Positions 1-5,088 are shown, counted from the first letter of the stretch. The stretch is 7,004 nt of DNA from JBNKWA01 sp050299555 (GCA_050299555.1 JBNKWA010000001.1:1-7004), one strand, 5' to 3'. The notes: generated by a model from the letters alone, not told the origin. A program made the numbers and translations.

Positions 1-100
1 CGTAGCGCTGGTCCTCGCCGGGGTTGTTGAGGCGAAACCAGGGCGGGTCGATCTCCGCGGCGTCGCCGATCGGAACCCGCCGCCCGCCGGGGAGCGTCAC
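1..100 (-). CDS. Unidentified protein, N-terminal part, cut by window start
   Basis: A leftward reading frame runs off the left edge with no stop. Its last part reads like real protein: IPGGAVTLPGGRRVPIGDAA, then EIDPPWFRLNNPGEDQRY at the edge. Nearly every third codon position there is G or C. I do not recognise the family. The start is unresolved. GTG at 100 gives the shortest version, with GAGAGG upstream but about 15 nt away, which is too far for a normal ribosome site. In-frame GTGs at 196 and 229 would add a Pro/Gly/Arg-rich stretch with no clear ribosome site. The frame is open back to a stop at 383-385, but codons above about 230 look non-coding. No function is proposed. Confidence 0.5.
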   Translation of the reverse strand, partial: MTLPGGRRVPIGDAAEIDPPWFRLNNPGEDQRY

Positions 101-341
101 GGCACCGCCGGGAATCCTCTCGCCGGGGTCCGCCCCCGGGCCGCGCGTCCCCGCCCGCTCCGGGAAGGGTTCGCCCTGTCGGCGCCCCGCATCCACGGGA
201 GGGGCGGTCTTGGTTCCGCCACCGGGCACGCCCGCCCCGGGACGGGTCTTTGATCTATCGCTGCATTGCAGGAACCGGCGCCTTCCCGCGCCGCAGGGTG
301 GGCTCGGCCCGACCGGTTCACCGTTGTGCTGAAACGCTTGT

Positions 342-368
342 CGATCCGGCTCAGGGTTGGCCGGATCG
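342..368. repeat. Perfect 9-bp inverted repeat
   Basis: CGATCCGGC (342-350) and GCCGGATCG (360-368) are perfect complements around a 9-nt spacer. The element could be a stem-loop in RNA from either strand or a protein site. No T-run follows on either side, so it does not look like a terminator. Confidence 0.5.
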
Positions 369-487
369 TGGCCGTGGTCGATTCACCCCGCCAATATCGA
401 GCGGGTTCTGCCTGAATGCGCATGTCGGGCTTCGCTGGGCGGCGCGCTGCAGACCTGCGACCGGATGTCCGGCTTCAGCACAACCCG

Positions 488-516
488 CCCCGGCCACCAA
501 GCCGGGGCCTCTTTCT
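488..516 (+). terminator. Terminator-like hairpin without an upstream gene
   Basis: CCCCGGC (488-494) and GCCGGGG (501-507) form a perfect 7-bp GC stem around a 6-nt loop, followed by the pyrimidine-rich CCTCTTTCT. This is the form of a rho-independent terminator for rightward transcription. The downstream tract is interrupted by C, so it would be a modest one. On the other strand the hairpin is not followed by a T-run. No rightward gene is visible to its left in the window, so the transcript it would end is unknown. Confidence 0.4.
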
Positions 517-600
517 CCGTCGCCGCCGGCATTGAGCCTTGAGTGACAAGAAGGCCGACTCCGGCTGGCGGTTCGGCAGAACCGTGAAATCGGGAGGACG

Positions 601-617
601 CGGGCCACCTTGGCCCG
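601..617. repeat. Short perfect hairpin
   Basis: CGGGCCA (601-607) and TGGCCCG (611-617) pair perfectly over 7 bp with a 3-nt loop. There is no T-tract on either side. A second small stem, CGGTTC-GGCA-GAACCG, lies just upstream at 569-584. The role is unknown. Confidence 0.35.
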
Positions 618-683
618 GCCGACTAAGCGCCCGGATAGAGCGGTTCCGGTCCGCACCGCGCAAATCGGCCTTCATATTGTCGC

Positions 684-874
684 GTCCCCACCGGCGTTAA
701 CACTTTTATCCTTATAAAACAATCACTTGACATGGCGTCCCCGTGGGGACACCCTGCGGACGCCGGCAAGCGGCCGGGCCCGTCCCCCGGGGCGTCTCCA
801 CGTGTCCCCAGACCGTCCCCACGGGAAATGGCGTGAAATCAACGGTTTGACCCCCCGTCCCCATGGGGACGCTT
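684..874. repeat. Left arm of composite inverted repeat flanking the glycosyltransferase gene
   Basis: This arm lies just downstream of the leftward glycosyltransferase gene. From outside to inside it holds: half-site GTCCCCACC (684-692); GTTAACACTTTT (696-707); an A/T-rich stretch; TTGA (727-730), 6 bp, then the palindrome GTCCCCGTGGGGAC (737-750); a 52-bp spacer with a possible stem GACGCC/GGCGTC (759-764 with 791-796); then the 72-bp core (803-874). The same parts occur in the same order, reverse-complemented, at 2011-2245. The arm is 191 bp against 235 bp on the right, mainly because the spacers differ (52 and 86 bp). No terminal direct duplication is visible outside the arms. Confidence 0.8.
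803..874 (+). repeat. 72-bp repeat core, left copy
   Basis: Compared by eye with the reverse complement of 2011-2082, this matches at 69 of 72 positions with no gaps. It contains TGTCCCC (803-809), the near-palindrome GTCCCCACGGGAAA (814-827), an imperfect inverted repeat TGAAATC...GTTTGA, TTGA (847-850), and the perfect 16-bp palindrome CGTCCCCATGGGGACG (856-871). Looser similarity (TTCCGGGCCC against TTCGGGGCCC) continues about 10 bp further toward the gene. Confidence 0.9.
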
Positions 875-911
875 CTTCCGGGCCCCAAGAACCGGCCCCA
901 AGAGCCGGCGC

Positions 912-1946
912 TCAGTCCTTGCCGGGGCCCTTGGCCCCGGCCCGGGCCAGCGACCGGGTCGCTGCCATCCCGGCCGCGGCGGCGCTGGCGGCCGAACTCG
1001 CCGAGCCGTCGAGCCGCGCCTTCAGGTGCTCGCAGGCGGCCCCGTGCAGGCGTCCGAGTTCGGCGTCGGCCATAAGCTCGGCGAGGATCTTCCGCCGCGC
1101 CGGCCCGGTCCGCTCGATGGTCCGGTCCTCGGCGTGGTTGCAGTTCATCTTCTCGAAGAACTCCGCCGTGTGCCGCGCCTTGTGGCCGTCGACGGCCCGG
1201 CCCCGCTGCTTTTTCAGGTCGTAGACGTCGCGGGTCTTGACGATGTAGTGGTTCACCTGCGCCACCTCCCACGAGATCTTCGGCGGGGCGATGCGGTGGA
1301 CCTCGAACTCCTTCTGGAAGATGTCCGGCCGCACCGCGACGCCCGCCGCCGTCACCGCGCGGACCGGCGTGAAGCTGCCCTGCACGGGATAGCGCCACGG
1401 CCCGTGCGGGGTCACCACGGTGTAGTCCTGGTGGTCGCGGAACAGGGTCTTCACCTGGCGGCTGCCGGCCTTGCCCTCGGCGGCGCGGATGAAGGTCTCG
1501 CAGACCGGCCGGTCCTCCCACGCGCCGAGCCCGCTGTCGCCGAAGATCCGCCAGTTGACGATGATCGCCTGGGTGTCCGGCTGGTGGCGGGCGAGCAGGT
1601 CGGCCAGCCGCCCGGTCCCCAGATGGACGTTGAGGAACTCGTCCACGTCGAGGGCCATCAGCCAGGTGGCGCCGGCGGCCTCGGGATAGCGGCGGCACTT
1701 CTCGTAGGCGTCGATCTGGATCCCGTTCGGCCAGGGCGGGGCGTTGCGGACGTGGCGGAGCCAGCCCATCGCCTGCAGCCGCTCGAGCATCAGGTCGGTG
1801 CCGTCGGAGCAGTCGTTGGAGGCGATCACCATGGCATCGAAGCCGATGGCCCGGTTATGGGCGATCCATTCCAGAAGCCAGGGGCCCTCGTCCTTGACGG
1901 TGCCGATCAGGCAGGTGCTGCCCGGGTTGGTCGTGGCGTCCGGCAT
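912..1946 (-). CDS. Glycosyltransferase family 2-like protein (Glyco_tranf_2_4 type)
   Basis: Predicted 344-residue cytoplasmic glycosyltransferase with a GT-A fold, expected to move a sugar from a nucleotide donor to an unknown acceptor, probably a surface glycan. Seen in the sequence: an N-terminal VKDEGPWLLEWIAHNRAIGFD block (residues 17-37) and SNDCSDGTD (43-51), the usual opening of this family; the acidic metal/donor motif DVDEF (100-104); NWRIFG (131-136); and VNHYIVKT (231-238). No signal peptide or membrane segment is visible. The tail after about residue 312 is Ala/Ser-rich and probably disordered. ATG at 1946 is preceded by a purine-rich AGGCAGGGGG stretch. The gene stands alone, enclosed by inverted composite repeats. 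The acceptor and sugar cannot be read from the sequence; GT92-like proteins are the nearest alternative. Confidence 0.88.
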   Translation of the reverse strand: MPDATTNPGSTCLIGTVKDEGPWLLEWIAHNRAIGFDAMVIASNDCSDGTDLMLERLQAMGWLRHVRNAPPWPNGIQIDAYEKCRRYPEAAGATWLMALDVDEFLNVHLGTGRLADLLARHQPDTQAIIVNWRIFGDSGLGAWEDRPVCETFIRAAEGKAGSRQVKTLFRDHQDYTVVTPHGPWRYPVQGSFTPVRAVTAAGVAVRPDIFQKEFEVHRIAPPKISWEVAQVNHYIVKTRDVYDLKKQRGRAVDGHKARHTAEFFEKMNCNHAEDRTIERTGPARRKILAELMADAELGRLHGAACEHLKARLDGSASSAASAAAAGMAATRSLARAGAKGPGKD

Positions 1947-2010
1947 CGTCTTCGGCCCCCTGCCTGGCTTTCTGCGGTGGCCCTTTCTAGCGGCAAACCG
2001 GGCCCCGAAA

Positions 2011-2082
2011 AAGCGTCCCCATGGGGACGGGGGGTCAAATCCTTGATTTCACGCGATTTCCCGTGGGGACGGTCTGGGGACA
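2011..2082 (-). repeat. 72-bp repeat core, right copy (inverted)
   Basis: This is the reverse complement of 803-874 with three mismatches. It carries the perfect palindrome CGTCCCCATGGGGACG (2014-2029), an imperfect inverted repeat TCAAATC-CTT-GATTTCA (2034-2050), and two TGGGGAC half-sites (2064-2070, 2075-2081). Two of the three mismatches fall inside the TCAAATC/GATTTCA element. That element is better paired here than in the left copy. Confidence 0.9.
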
Positions 2083-2245
2083 GCCGTCGATCGCGCGCCC
2101 CGATCGCGCCCGGGGCGCGAGGGTGGGTGGGCGGGGAGCGGCCCGGGCGCGATCCCCGGCACCGAAAGGCGTCCCCACGGGGACGCTTTTCAACACGCTG
2201 AAAACAAAGGGAAAAAGTGTTAACGTGGGTGGGGACAGTGGGGAC
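2011..2245. repeat. Right arm of composite inverted repeat, upstream of the glycosyltransferase gene
   Basis: Read on the minus strand, from outside toward the gene: two half-sites (TGGGGAC on the plus strand at 2239-2245 and 2230-2236); the complement of GTTAACACTTTTT (2212-2224); an A/T-rich stretch; TTGA (complement of 2190-2193), 5 bp, and the palindrome GCGTCCCCACGGGGACGC (2169-2186); an 86-bp spacer with an 8-bp stem CGCGCCCC/GGGGCGCG (2094-2101 with 2112-2119); then the 72-bp core (2011-2082). On the plus strand, 2169-2190 also resembles a terminator (8-bp stem, then TTTT), but no rightward gene precedes it. The arm lies 64 bp upstream of the glycosyltransferase start, so it may carry that gene's promoter and control sites. 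Confidence 0.8.
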
Positions 2246-2364
2246 AAGACGGGATCGCCCCGACCGACACCTCCTTGAACCACACGGCTTCCCGCCCGCA
2301 GATTCGGTGCTGTCGAGCTGCGCGCCGCCCCGAGCGACGGCCAGATCGCCGCCCGCGAAAGATC

Positions 2365-2382
2365 CTGACACCAGCCTGTCAG
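2365..2382. promoter_or_regulatory. Operator-like inverted repeat upstream of the GFA gene
   Basis: CTGACA-CCAGCC-TGTCAG is a perfect 6-bp inverted repeat with a 6-bp spacer, about 40 bp before the GFA gene start. Size and position fit a dimeric regulator's operator. No regulator is nearby and no clear -35/-10 pair could be fitted, so this is only a candidate site. Confidence 0.3.
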
Positions 2383-2423
2383 CAGGCCCGGGCTAGGCAG
2401 TGACATCGAAACCGGAGAACCGC

Positions 2424-2828
2424 ATGGAAAAGACCTACGAGGGGAGCTGCATCTGCCGCGGCGTTCGTTACCAGACCACGCTCGACCTTGCTGCGGGAAC
2501 CGGACGCTGCAACTGCAGCTTCTGCCGCAAGACCCGCAACTGGACCGCGATGACCACCCCGGAGAAATACCGGGTCACCGAAGGCGAGGCGCTGGTCGGC
2601 CGGTACCGGCCGTCGGAGGCGGTCGATGCCGCGTATCTGTTCTGCGCCCGCTGCGGCACCAGGCTGGGCAGCAGAGGCCACATGGCCGAGCTGGGCGGTG
2701 ACTTCGTCTCTGTAGCCATCGCCACGCTGGATGTGCCGCCCGAAGAGTTGATCGGCATCCCGATCCGCTACAGCGACGGTTTGAACGACAGGTGGCACGC
2801 GGAGGCGGACGAAATCCGCCACTTGTGA
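2424..2828 (+). CDS. GFA family zinc-binding protein
   Basis: A 134-residue protein of the GFA family (glutathione-dependent formaldehyde-activating enzyme-like, Mss4-like fold). All seven expected cysteines are present: C9 and C11 in GSCICRGVRY, C29, C31 and C34 in RCNCSFCRK, and C74 and C77 in FCARCGTRLG. They form the structural and outer zinc sites. Length is typical. Most family members have no proven substrate, so formaldehyde or glutathione chemistry should not be assumed. I chose ATG 2424 because GGAG (2414-2417) sits 6 nt upstream; an in-frame GTG at 2400 would add eight residues not expected for the family and lacks a good ribosome site. The gene is probably monocistronic and converges on the next gene with an 18-bp gap. 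Confidence 0.88.
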   Translation: MEKTYEGSCICRGVRYQTTLDLAAGTGRCNCSFCRKTRNWTAMTTPEKYRVTEGEALVGRYRPSEAVDAAYLFCARCGTRLGSRGHMAELGGDFVSVAIATLDVPPEELIGIPIRYSDGLNDRWHAEADEIRHL

Positions 2829-2846
2829 GGGCCCGCCGGCGCGCCG

Positions 2847-3446
2847 TCAGATCCTAGCGCGGCGGCGAATGAGCGCCAGCGCGCCAAGCCCGGCGACCGC
2901 CAGCGGCAGCGTGGCCGGCAGCGGCACCGGGGCGGTCGGCGTACGCGACAGGCTCTGGATGGTGAAGCGCTCTTCCTGCCGGGTCTGGCCGGTCAGGTCG
3001 ACATCGCTGATCAGCACGAAGCGCCGTTCCCAGTCCGCGAGGCTGAGCGCCGTCGGCAGCGACGTGTCGGAAAAGGCGGTGGCGTCGAAATTCTCCATGA
3101 ACAACTCGGATTCATCAAACTCGATAAGGAAGAAGTCGCTGAGGTCGCCGTTTGGCGGGTTCACATCGAAATCATTCACCACGGCGACAAGGCCGCCGGT
3201 GAGGGAGAAGCTGGTGCCGTCGAATGCTCCGCCCGAAATCATCCCGGTCAGGAAGCCGGCATTGTCGTGCTCGGCATAGGTCGGGCCGCTGCCGGTCACG
3301 GTCGCGTCGGTGTCGTAGCCGAATGTTGCGGTCAGCGTCGCGCCGGATGCGGCTGTGCCGAAGAGGTCGAACGAGACCGGCACTGCCTGGGCAGCAACCG
3401 GGATCAGGGACGCCGCGATGGCGGCGGAGGCGAGAAGACGCAACAT
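2847..3446 (-). CDS. VPLPA-CTERM sorting domain-containing secreted protein
   Basis: A 199-residue exported protein. Residues 1-21 form a signal peptide (MLRLL, hydrophobic core, AQA cleavage motif). The body is acidic and rich in Thr/Gly/Asp with no known catalytic motif. The C terminus has VPLPA at 174-178, a hydrophobic helix to about residue 193, and the basic end RRRARI. That is the tripartite VPLPA-CTERM signal, which in Rhodobacterales is thought to be processed by a dedicated exosortase (XrtD) that sends proteins to the envelope or exopolysaccharide; no exosortase gene is in this window. ATG 3446 is preferred over an in-frame GTG at 3452 because AAGGAG lies 5 nt before the ATG. The function of the body is unknown; attachment or matrix roles are only guesses. 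Confidence 0.85.
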   Translation of the reverse strand: MLRLLASAAIAASLIPVAAQAVPVSFDLFGTAASGATLTATFGYDTDATVTGSGPTYAEHDNAGFLTGMISGGAFDGTSFSLTGGLVAVVNDFDVNPPNGDLSDFFLIEFDESELFMENFDATAFSDTSLPTALSLADWERRFVLISDVDLTGQTRQEERFTIQSLSRTPTAPVPLPATLPLAVAGLGALALIRRRARI

Positions 3447-3464
3447 GAACACTCCTTGTCTTTA

Positions 3465-3710
3465 TCAGGCCGCGCTGCGGCGGACGGGAACCGGGGTATC
3501 GAGCCAGGCGACGGCGAGCGGCAATGCGGCGGAAAGCGGGGCCGGAACCGGCGTCAGGCTCTGGTTGTGGTCGCTGGAACTGCGGGTCAGGAACCCGCCG
3601 CCAAATCCGGTGGTCACGCAGTCGCAGGTGACCGTGGCAGCCACGGCGAGAGCCGGCACAAGAAACGGGAAGGCGATTGCCGCCGACGCGGTGCGCAGTA
3701 TTCCAATCAC
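3465..3710 (-). CDS. Mini VPLPA-CTERM-like protein, possibly decayed
   Basis: An 81-residue frame from GTG 3710, with GGGGGA about 5 nt upstream. Residues 1-25 resemble a signal peptide (ILRTASAAIAFPFLVPALAVAA), followed by a short Gly/Ser-rich middle with C29 and C31. The end reads TPVPAPLSAALPLAVAWLDT then PVPVRRSAA. It looks like a VPLPA-CTERM tail in which Asp and two prolines break the membrane helix and the basic end is short. The neighbour reads VPLPATLPLAVAGLG in the same place. The frame ends 18 bp before the intact gene, same strand, so they may be co-transcribed. The frame is open up to 3926, but that extension is Cys/Arg-rich, lacks family likeness, and would bury the signal peptide. 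This is either a decayed paralogue or a tiny exported protein. Confidence 0.5.
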   Translation of the reverse strand: MIGILRTASAAIAFPFLVPALAVAATVTCDCVTTGFGGGFLTRSSSDHNQSLTPVPAPLSAALPLAVAWLDTPVPVRRSAA

Positions 3711-4003
3711 GACTTCCCCCACCGTCAAATACCGCCGCACCACCGGCGGCCGCCCGAAATGACCTTGTTGACGATAACCGCCGCAGCCGAGCCCGGCAAC
3801 CGAAAGTATTCGGCAGATATTGTCGTCGCTGTAGTCGATCGGCGGCGCGGCGGAGCCGGCGTCATGGTCGCACAGCCTGCATCCATGGTTGGAGATGCAG
3901 CAGGGGTTCCATGCGGCACCTTTCACGCGGCCCTCGATTTCACGAGTGCGGAGCCGGGGGCACGCCCCGGGCTAGGCACGGTCAGACGGCTGCGGCGGGG
4001 CTG
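3711..4003. other. Intergenic region between divergent transcription units
   Basis: This separates the leftward VPLPA-CTERM genes from the rightward str operon. I see no credible gene in it. It should contain the leftward promoter for the secreted-protein pair, but I could not fit a convincing -35/-10 pair. The only clear element is the GC-rich hairpin at 3952-3973. Confidence 0.4.
3952..3973. repeat. GC-rich hairpin upstream of the str promoter
   Basis: AGCCGGGG (3952-3959) pairs with CCCCGGGCT (3965-3973) over 8 bp with one bulged G. No T-tract follows on either strand. Its right half overlaps CCCGGGCTAGGCA (3966-3978), a 13-base string also found upstream of the GFA gene at 2387-2399. Confidence 0.4.
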
Positions 4004-4032
4004 TTGACAAGGGGGGTGGCCGCGCCTATCAA
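4004..4032 (+). promoter_or_regulatory. Sigma-70-type promoter of the rpsL-rpsG-fusA operon
   Basis: TTGACA (4004-4009), an exact -35 consensus, is followed by a 17-bp spacer and TATCAA (4027-4032) as the -10 element. This is the best promoter match in the window, correctly oriented and about 200 nt before rpsL. Transcription would start near 4039, giving a leader of roughly 195 nt. The G-run at the start of the spacer is unusual but does not break the spacing. Confidence 0.75.
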
Positions 4033-4096
4033 CCGCGCACTCCGGCGGGGCTGATTCCCGGCGGGCCGGTAAAGACAGCCTATACCTGGCGGTCAC

Positions 4097-4120
4097 GATC
4101 CAGGGCGAAAGCCCTCGATC
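4097..4120 (+). other. Leader hairpin with GAAA tetraloop
   Basis: In the rpsL leader, AGGGC (4102-4106), GAAA, GCCCT (4111-4115) form a stem closed by a GNRA-type tetraloop. It is extended by GATC/GATC pairs (4097-4100 with 4117-4120) across one C-C mismatch. It could be a structural or protein-binding element in the leader RNA. It matches no riboswitch class I know. Confidence 0.4.
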
Positions 4121-4164
4121 CTCTGGAATTTCGCTGCGACGGGCCTTCGAGCGATGGCACGCCG

Positions 4165-4198
4165 CGGCATCCCGGTTTTGCATCCGAGCGATGCCGGG
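4165..4198 (+). other. Leader segment with competing hairpins
   Basis: Three pairings share the 3' side: CGGCAT with ATGCCG (4165-4170/4191-4196), CCCGG with CCGGG (4171-4175/4194-4198), and GCATC with GATGC (4180-4184/4190-4194). They exclude one another and end about 20 nt before the rpsL ribosome site. This may be a regulatory switch or simply GC-rich sequence. Confidence 0.3.
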
Positions 4199-4234
4199 GA
4201 ATTGAAACGGTTGAGACGAAGGGGTAGAACCCGC

Positions 4235-4606
4235 ATGCCAACGATCCAGCAGCTGATCCGGAAGCCCCGGCAGCCCAGCGTGCAGCGCTCGAAGTCGCAG
4301 CACCTGCAGGGCTGCCCGCAGAAGCGCGGCGTCTGCACCCGCGTCTATACCACGACGCCGAAGAAGCCGAACTCGGCCATGCGCAAGGTCGCCAAGGTGC
4401 GGCTGACCAACGGCTTTGAGGTGATCAGCTACATCCCGGGCGAAAGCCACAACCTGCAGGAGCACTCGGTGGTGCTGATCCGCGGCGGCCGCGTCAAGGA
4501 TCTGCCCGGCGTGCGCTATCACATCCTGCGCGGCGTGCTCGACACCCAGGGGGTCAAGGACCGCAAGCAGCGCCGTTCGAAATACGGCGCCAAGCGGCCT
4601 AAGTGA
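4235..4606 (+). CDS. rpsL: 30S ribosomal protein S12
   Basis: A 123-residue S12 of the small ribosomal subunit's decoding centre. It starts MPTIQQLIRKPRQPS and shows the conserved core TTTPKKPNSAMRKVAKVRLT, LIRGGRVKDLPGVRYH and the end SKYGAKRPK. K43, K88, D89 and P91 (E. coli-like numbering) are all the usual residues, so no classical streptomycin-resistance substitution is present; D89 is the usual methylthiolation site. ATG 4235 follows GAAGGGG (4218-4224) by 10 nt and matches the family's first residues. An in-frame ATG at 4154 would add 27 foreign residues and has no good ribosome site. It is the first gene of the operon, 11 nt before rpsG. Confidence 0.98.
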   Translation: MPTIQQLIRKPRQPSVQRSKSQHLQGCPQKRGVCTRVYTTTPKKPNSAMRKVAKVRLTNGFEVISYIPGESHNLQEHSVVLIRGGRVKDLPGVRYHILRGVLDTQGVKDRKQRRSKYGAKRPK

Positions 4607-4617
4607 GGAACTGAGAG

Positions 4618-5088
4618 ATGTCCCGACGCCATTCCGCCGAGAAGCGCGAGGTCCTGCCCGACGCCAAGTTCGGCGACCGCGTGCTGACCAAGTTCATGAA
4701 CAACCTGATGCACGACGGCAAGAAGTCGGTCGCCGAGTCGATCGTCTACGGTGCCCTCGACCGGGTCGAGGAGAAGACCCGCAAGGCCCCCGTCGAGGTG
4801 TTCCACGAGGCGCTCGACAACGTGAAGCCGGCGGTCGAGGTGCGCTCGCGCCGGGTCGGCGGTGCCACCTATCAGGTGCCGGTCGAGGTTGCCCCCATCC
4901 GCCGCGAGGCGCTGGCGATCCGCTGGCTGATCACCGCCGCGCGGGGCCGCAACGAGAACTCGATGGAAGAGCGCCTGGCCGGCGAGCTGATGGATGCCGC
5001 CAACGCCCGCGGCACCGCCGTGAAGAAGCGCGAAGATACCCACAAGATGGCCGACGCCAACAAGGCGTTCAGCCATTATCGCTGGTAA
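4618..5088 (+). CDS. rpsG: 30S ribosomal protein S7
   Basis: A 156-residue S7, the primary binder that organises the 3' domain of 16S rRNA in the small-subunit head. The conserved start MSRRHSAEKREVLPDAKFGD, the RSRRVGGATYQVPVEV block, the RRxxAIRWL and ARGRNENSMEERLAGEL segments and the C-terminal KREDTHKMADANKAFSHYRW are all present. Length is normal. AGGA (4606-4609), overlapping the rpsL stop, serves as its ribosome site 8 nt before the ATG, which suggests coupled translation. In E. coli, S7 represses its own operon by binding the S12-S7 gap; here that gap is only 11 nt. Confidence 0.98.
   Translation: MSRRHSAEKREVLPDAKFGDRVLTKFMNNLMHDGKKSVAESIVYGALDRVEEKTRKAPVEVFHEALDNVKPAVEVRSRRVGGATYQVPVEVAPIRREALAIRWLITAARGRNENSMEERLAGELMDAANARGTAVKKREDTHKMADANKAFSHYRW

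Larger units (their letters stand above)
230..683. other. Gene-free, hairpin-rich intergenic stretch
   Basis: I see no convincing coding frame here; the open frames are short, Arg/Pro/Gly-rich and resemble no family. The stretch is unusually rich in short perfect inverted repeats: CGGCGC/GCGCCG (276-281 with 288-293), a 9-bp stem at 342-368, the palindrome-like CCGGATGTCCGG near 460-471, a terminator-like hairpin at 488-507, CGGTTC/GAACCG around a GGCA loop (569-584), and CGGGCCA/TGGCCCG around a 3-nt loop (601-617). High GC makes some stems likely by chance. I found no tRNA or known RNA class. It could be intergenic filler, decayed coding sequence, or a small structured RNA. Confidence 0.4.

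Noticed and set aside
727..755. TTGACA at 727-732 as a promoter -35
   Set aside because: No -10-like hexamer lies 16-18 bp downstream and no rightward gene follows. The same place in the other repeat arm carries TTGAAA, so it is better seen as part of the repeat motif.
684..874. CRISPR array
   Set aside because: The repeated GTCCCC units are short palindromes at irregular distances, without the constant repeat and spacer lengths of a CRISPR.
712..1698. Second leftward open frame overlapping the glycosyltransferase gene
   Set aside because: It is a shifted frame of the same DNA, rich in Arg/Gly/Pro, and runs through the 72-bp repeat core without any domain.
2169..2190. GCGTCCCC/GGGGACGC followed by TTTT as a true terminator
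   Set aside because: No rightward gene precedes it, the loop is only 2 nt, and the same palindrome occurs three more times without a good T-run. It is therefore treated as a repeat component.
1026..2201. Long rightward open frame (391 codons) across the glycosyltransferase gene
   Set aside because: It is antisense to a gene with clear family motifs. Its product is a Val/Arg/Leu/Asp-rich string typical of the opposite strand of GC-rich coding DNA, with no recognisable domain.
684..2245. Ordinary insertion sequence
   Set aside because: There is no transposase inside, no visible target-site duplication outside the arms, and the ends are far longer and more modular than typical IS ends.
3711..3926. 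N-terminal extension of the mini VPLPA-CTERM-like ORF
   Set aside because: The extension is Cys/Arg/Gly-rich without family resemblance, and it would place the signal-peptide-like segment in the middle of the protein.
4154..4234. Upstream in-frame ATG that would extend S12 by 27 residues
   Set aside because: S12 proteins begin at MPTIQQLI. The extension lies over leader hairpins and has no proper ribosome site.
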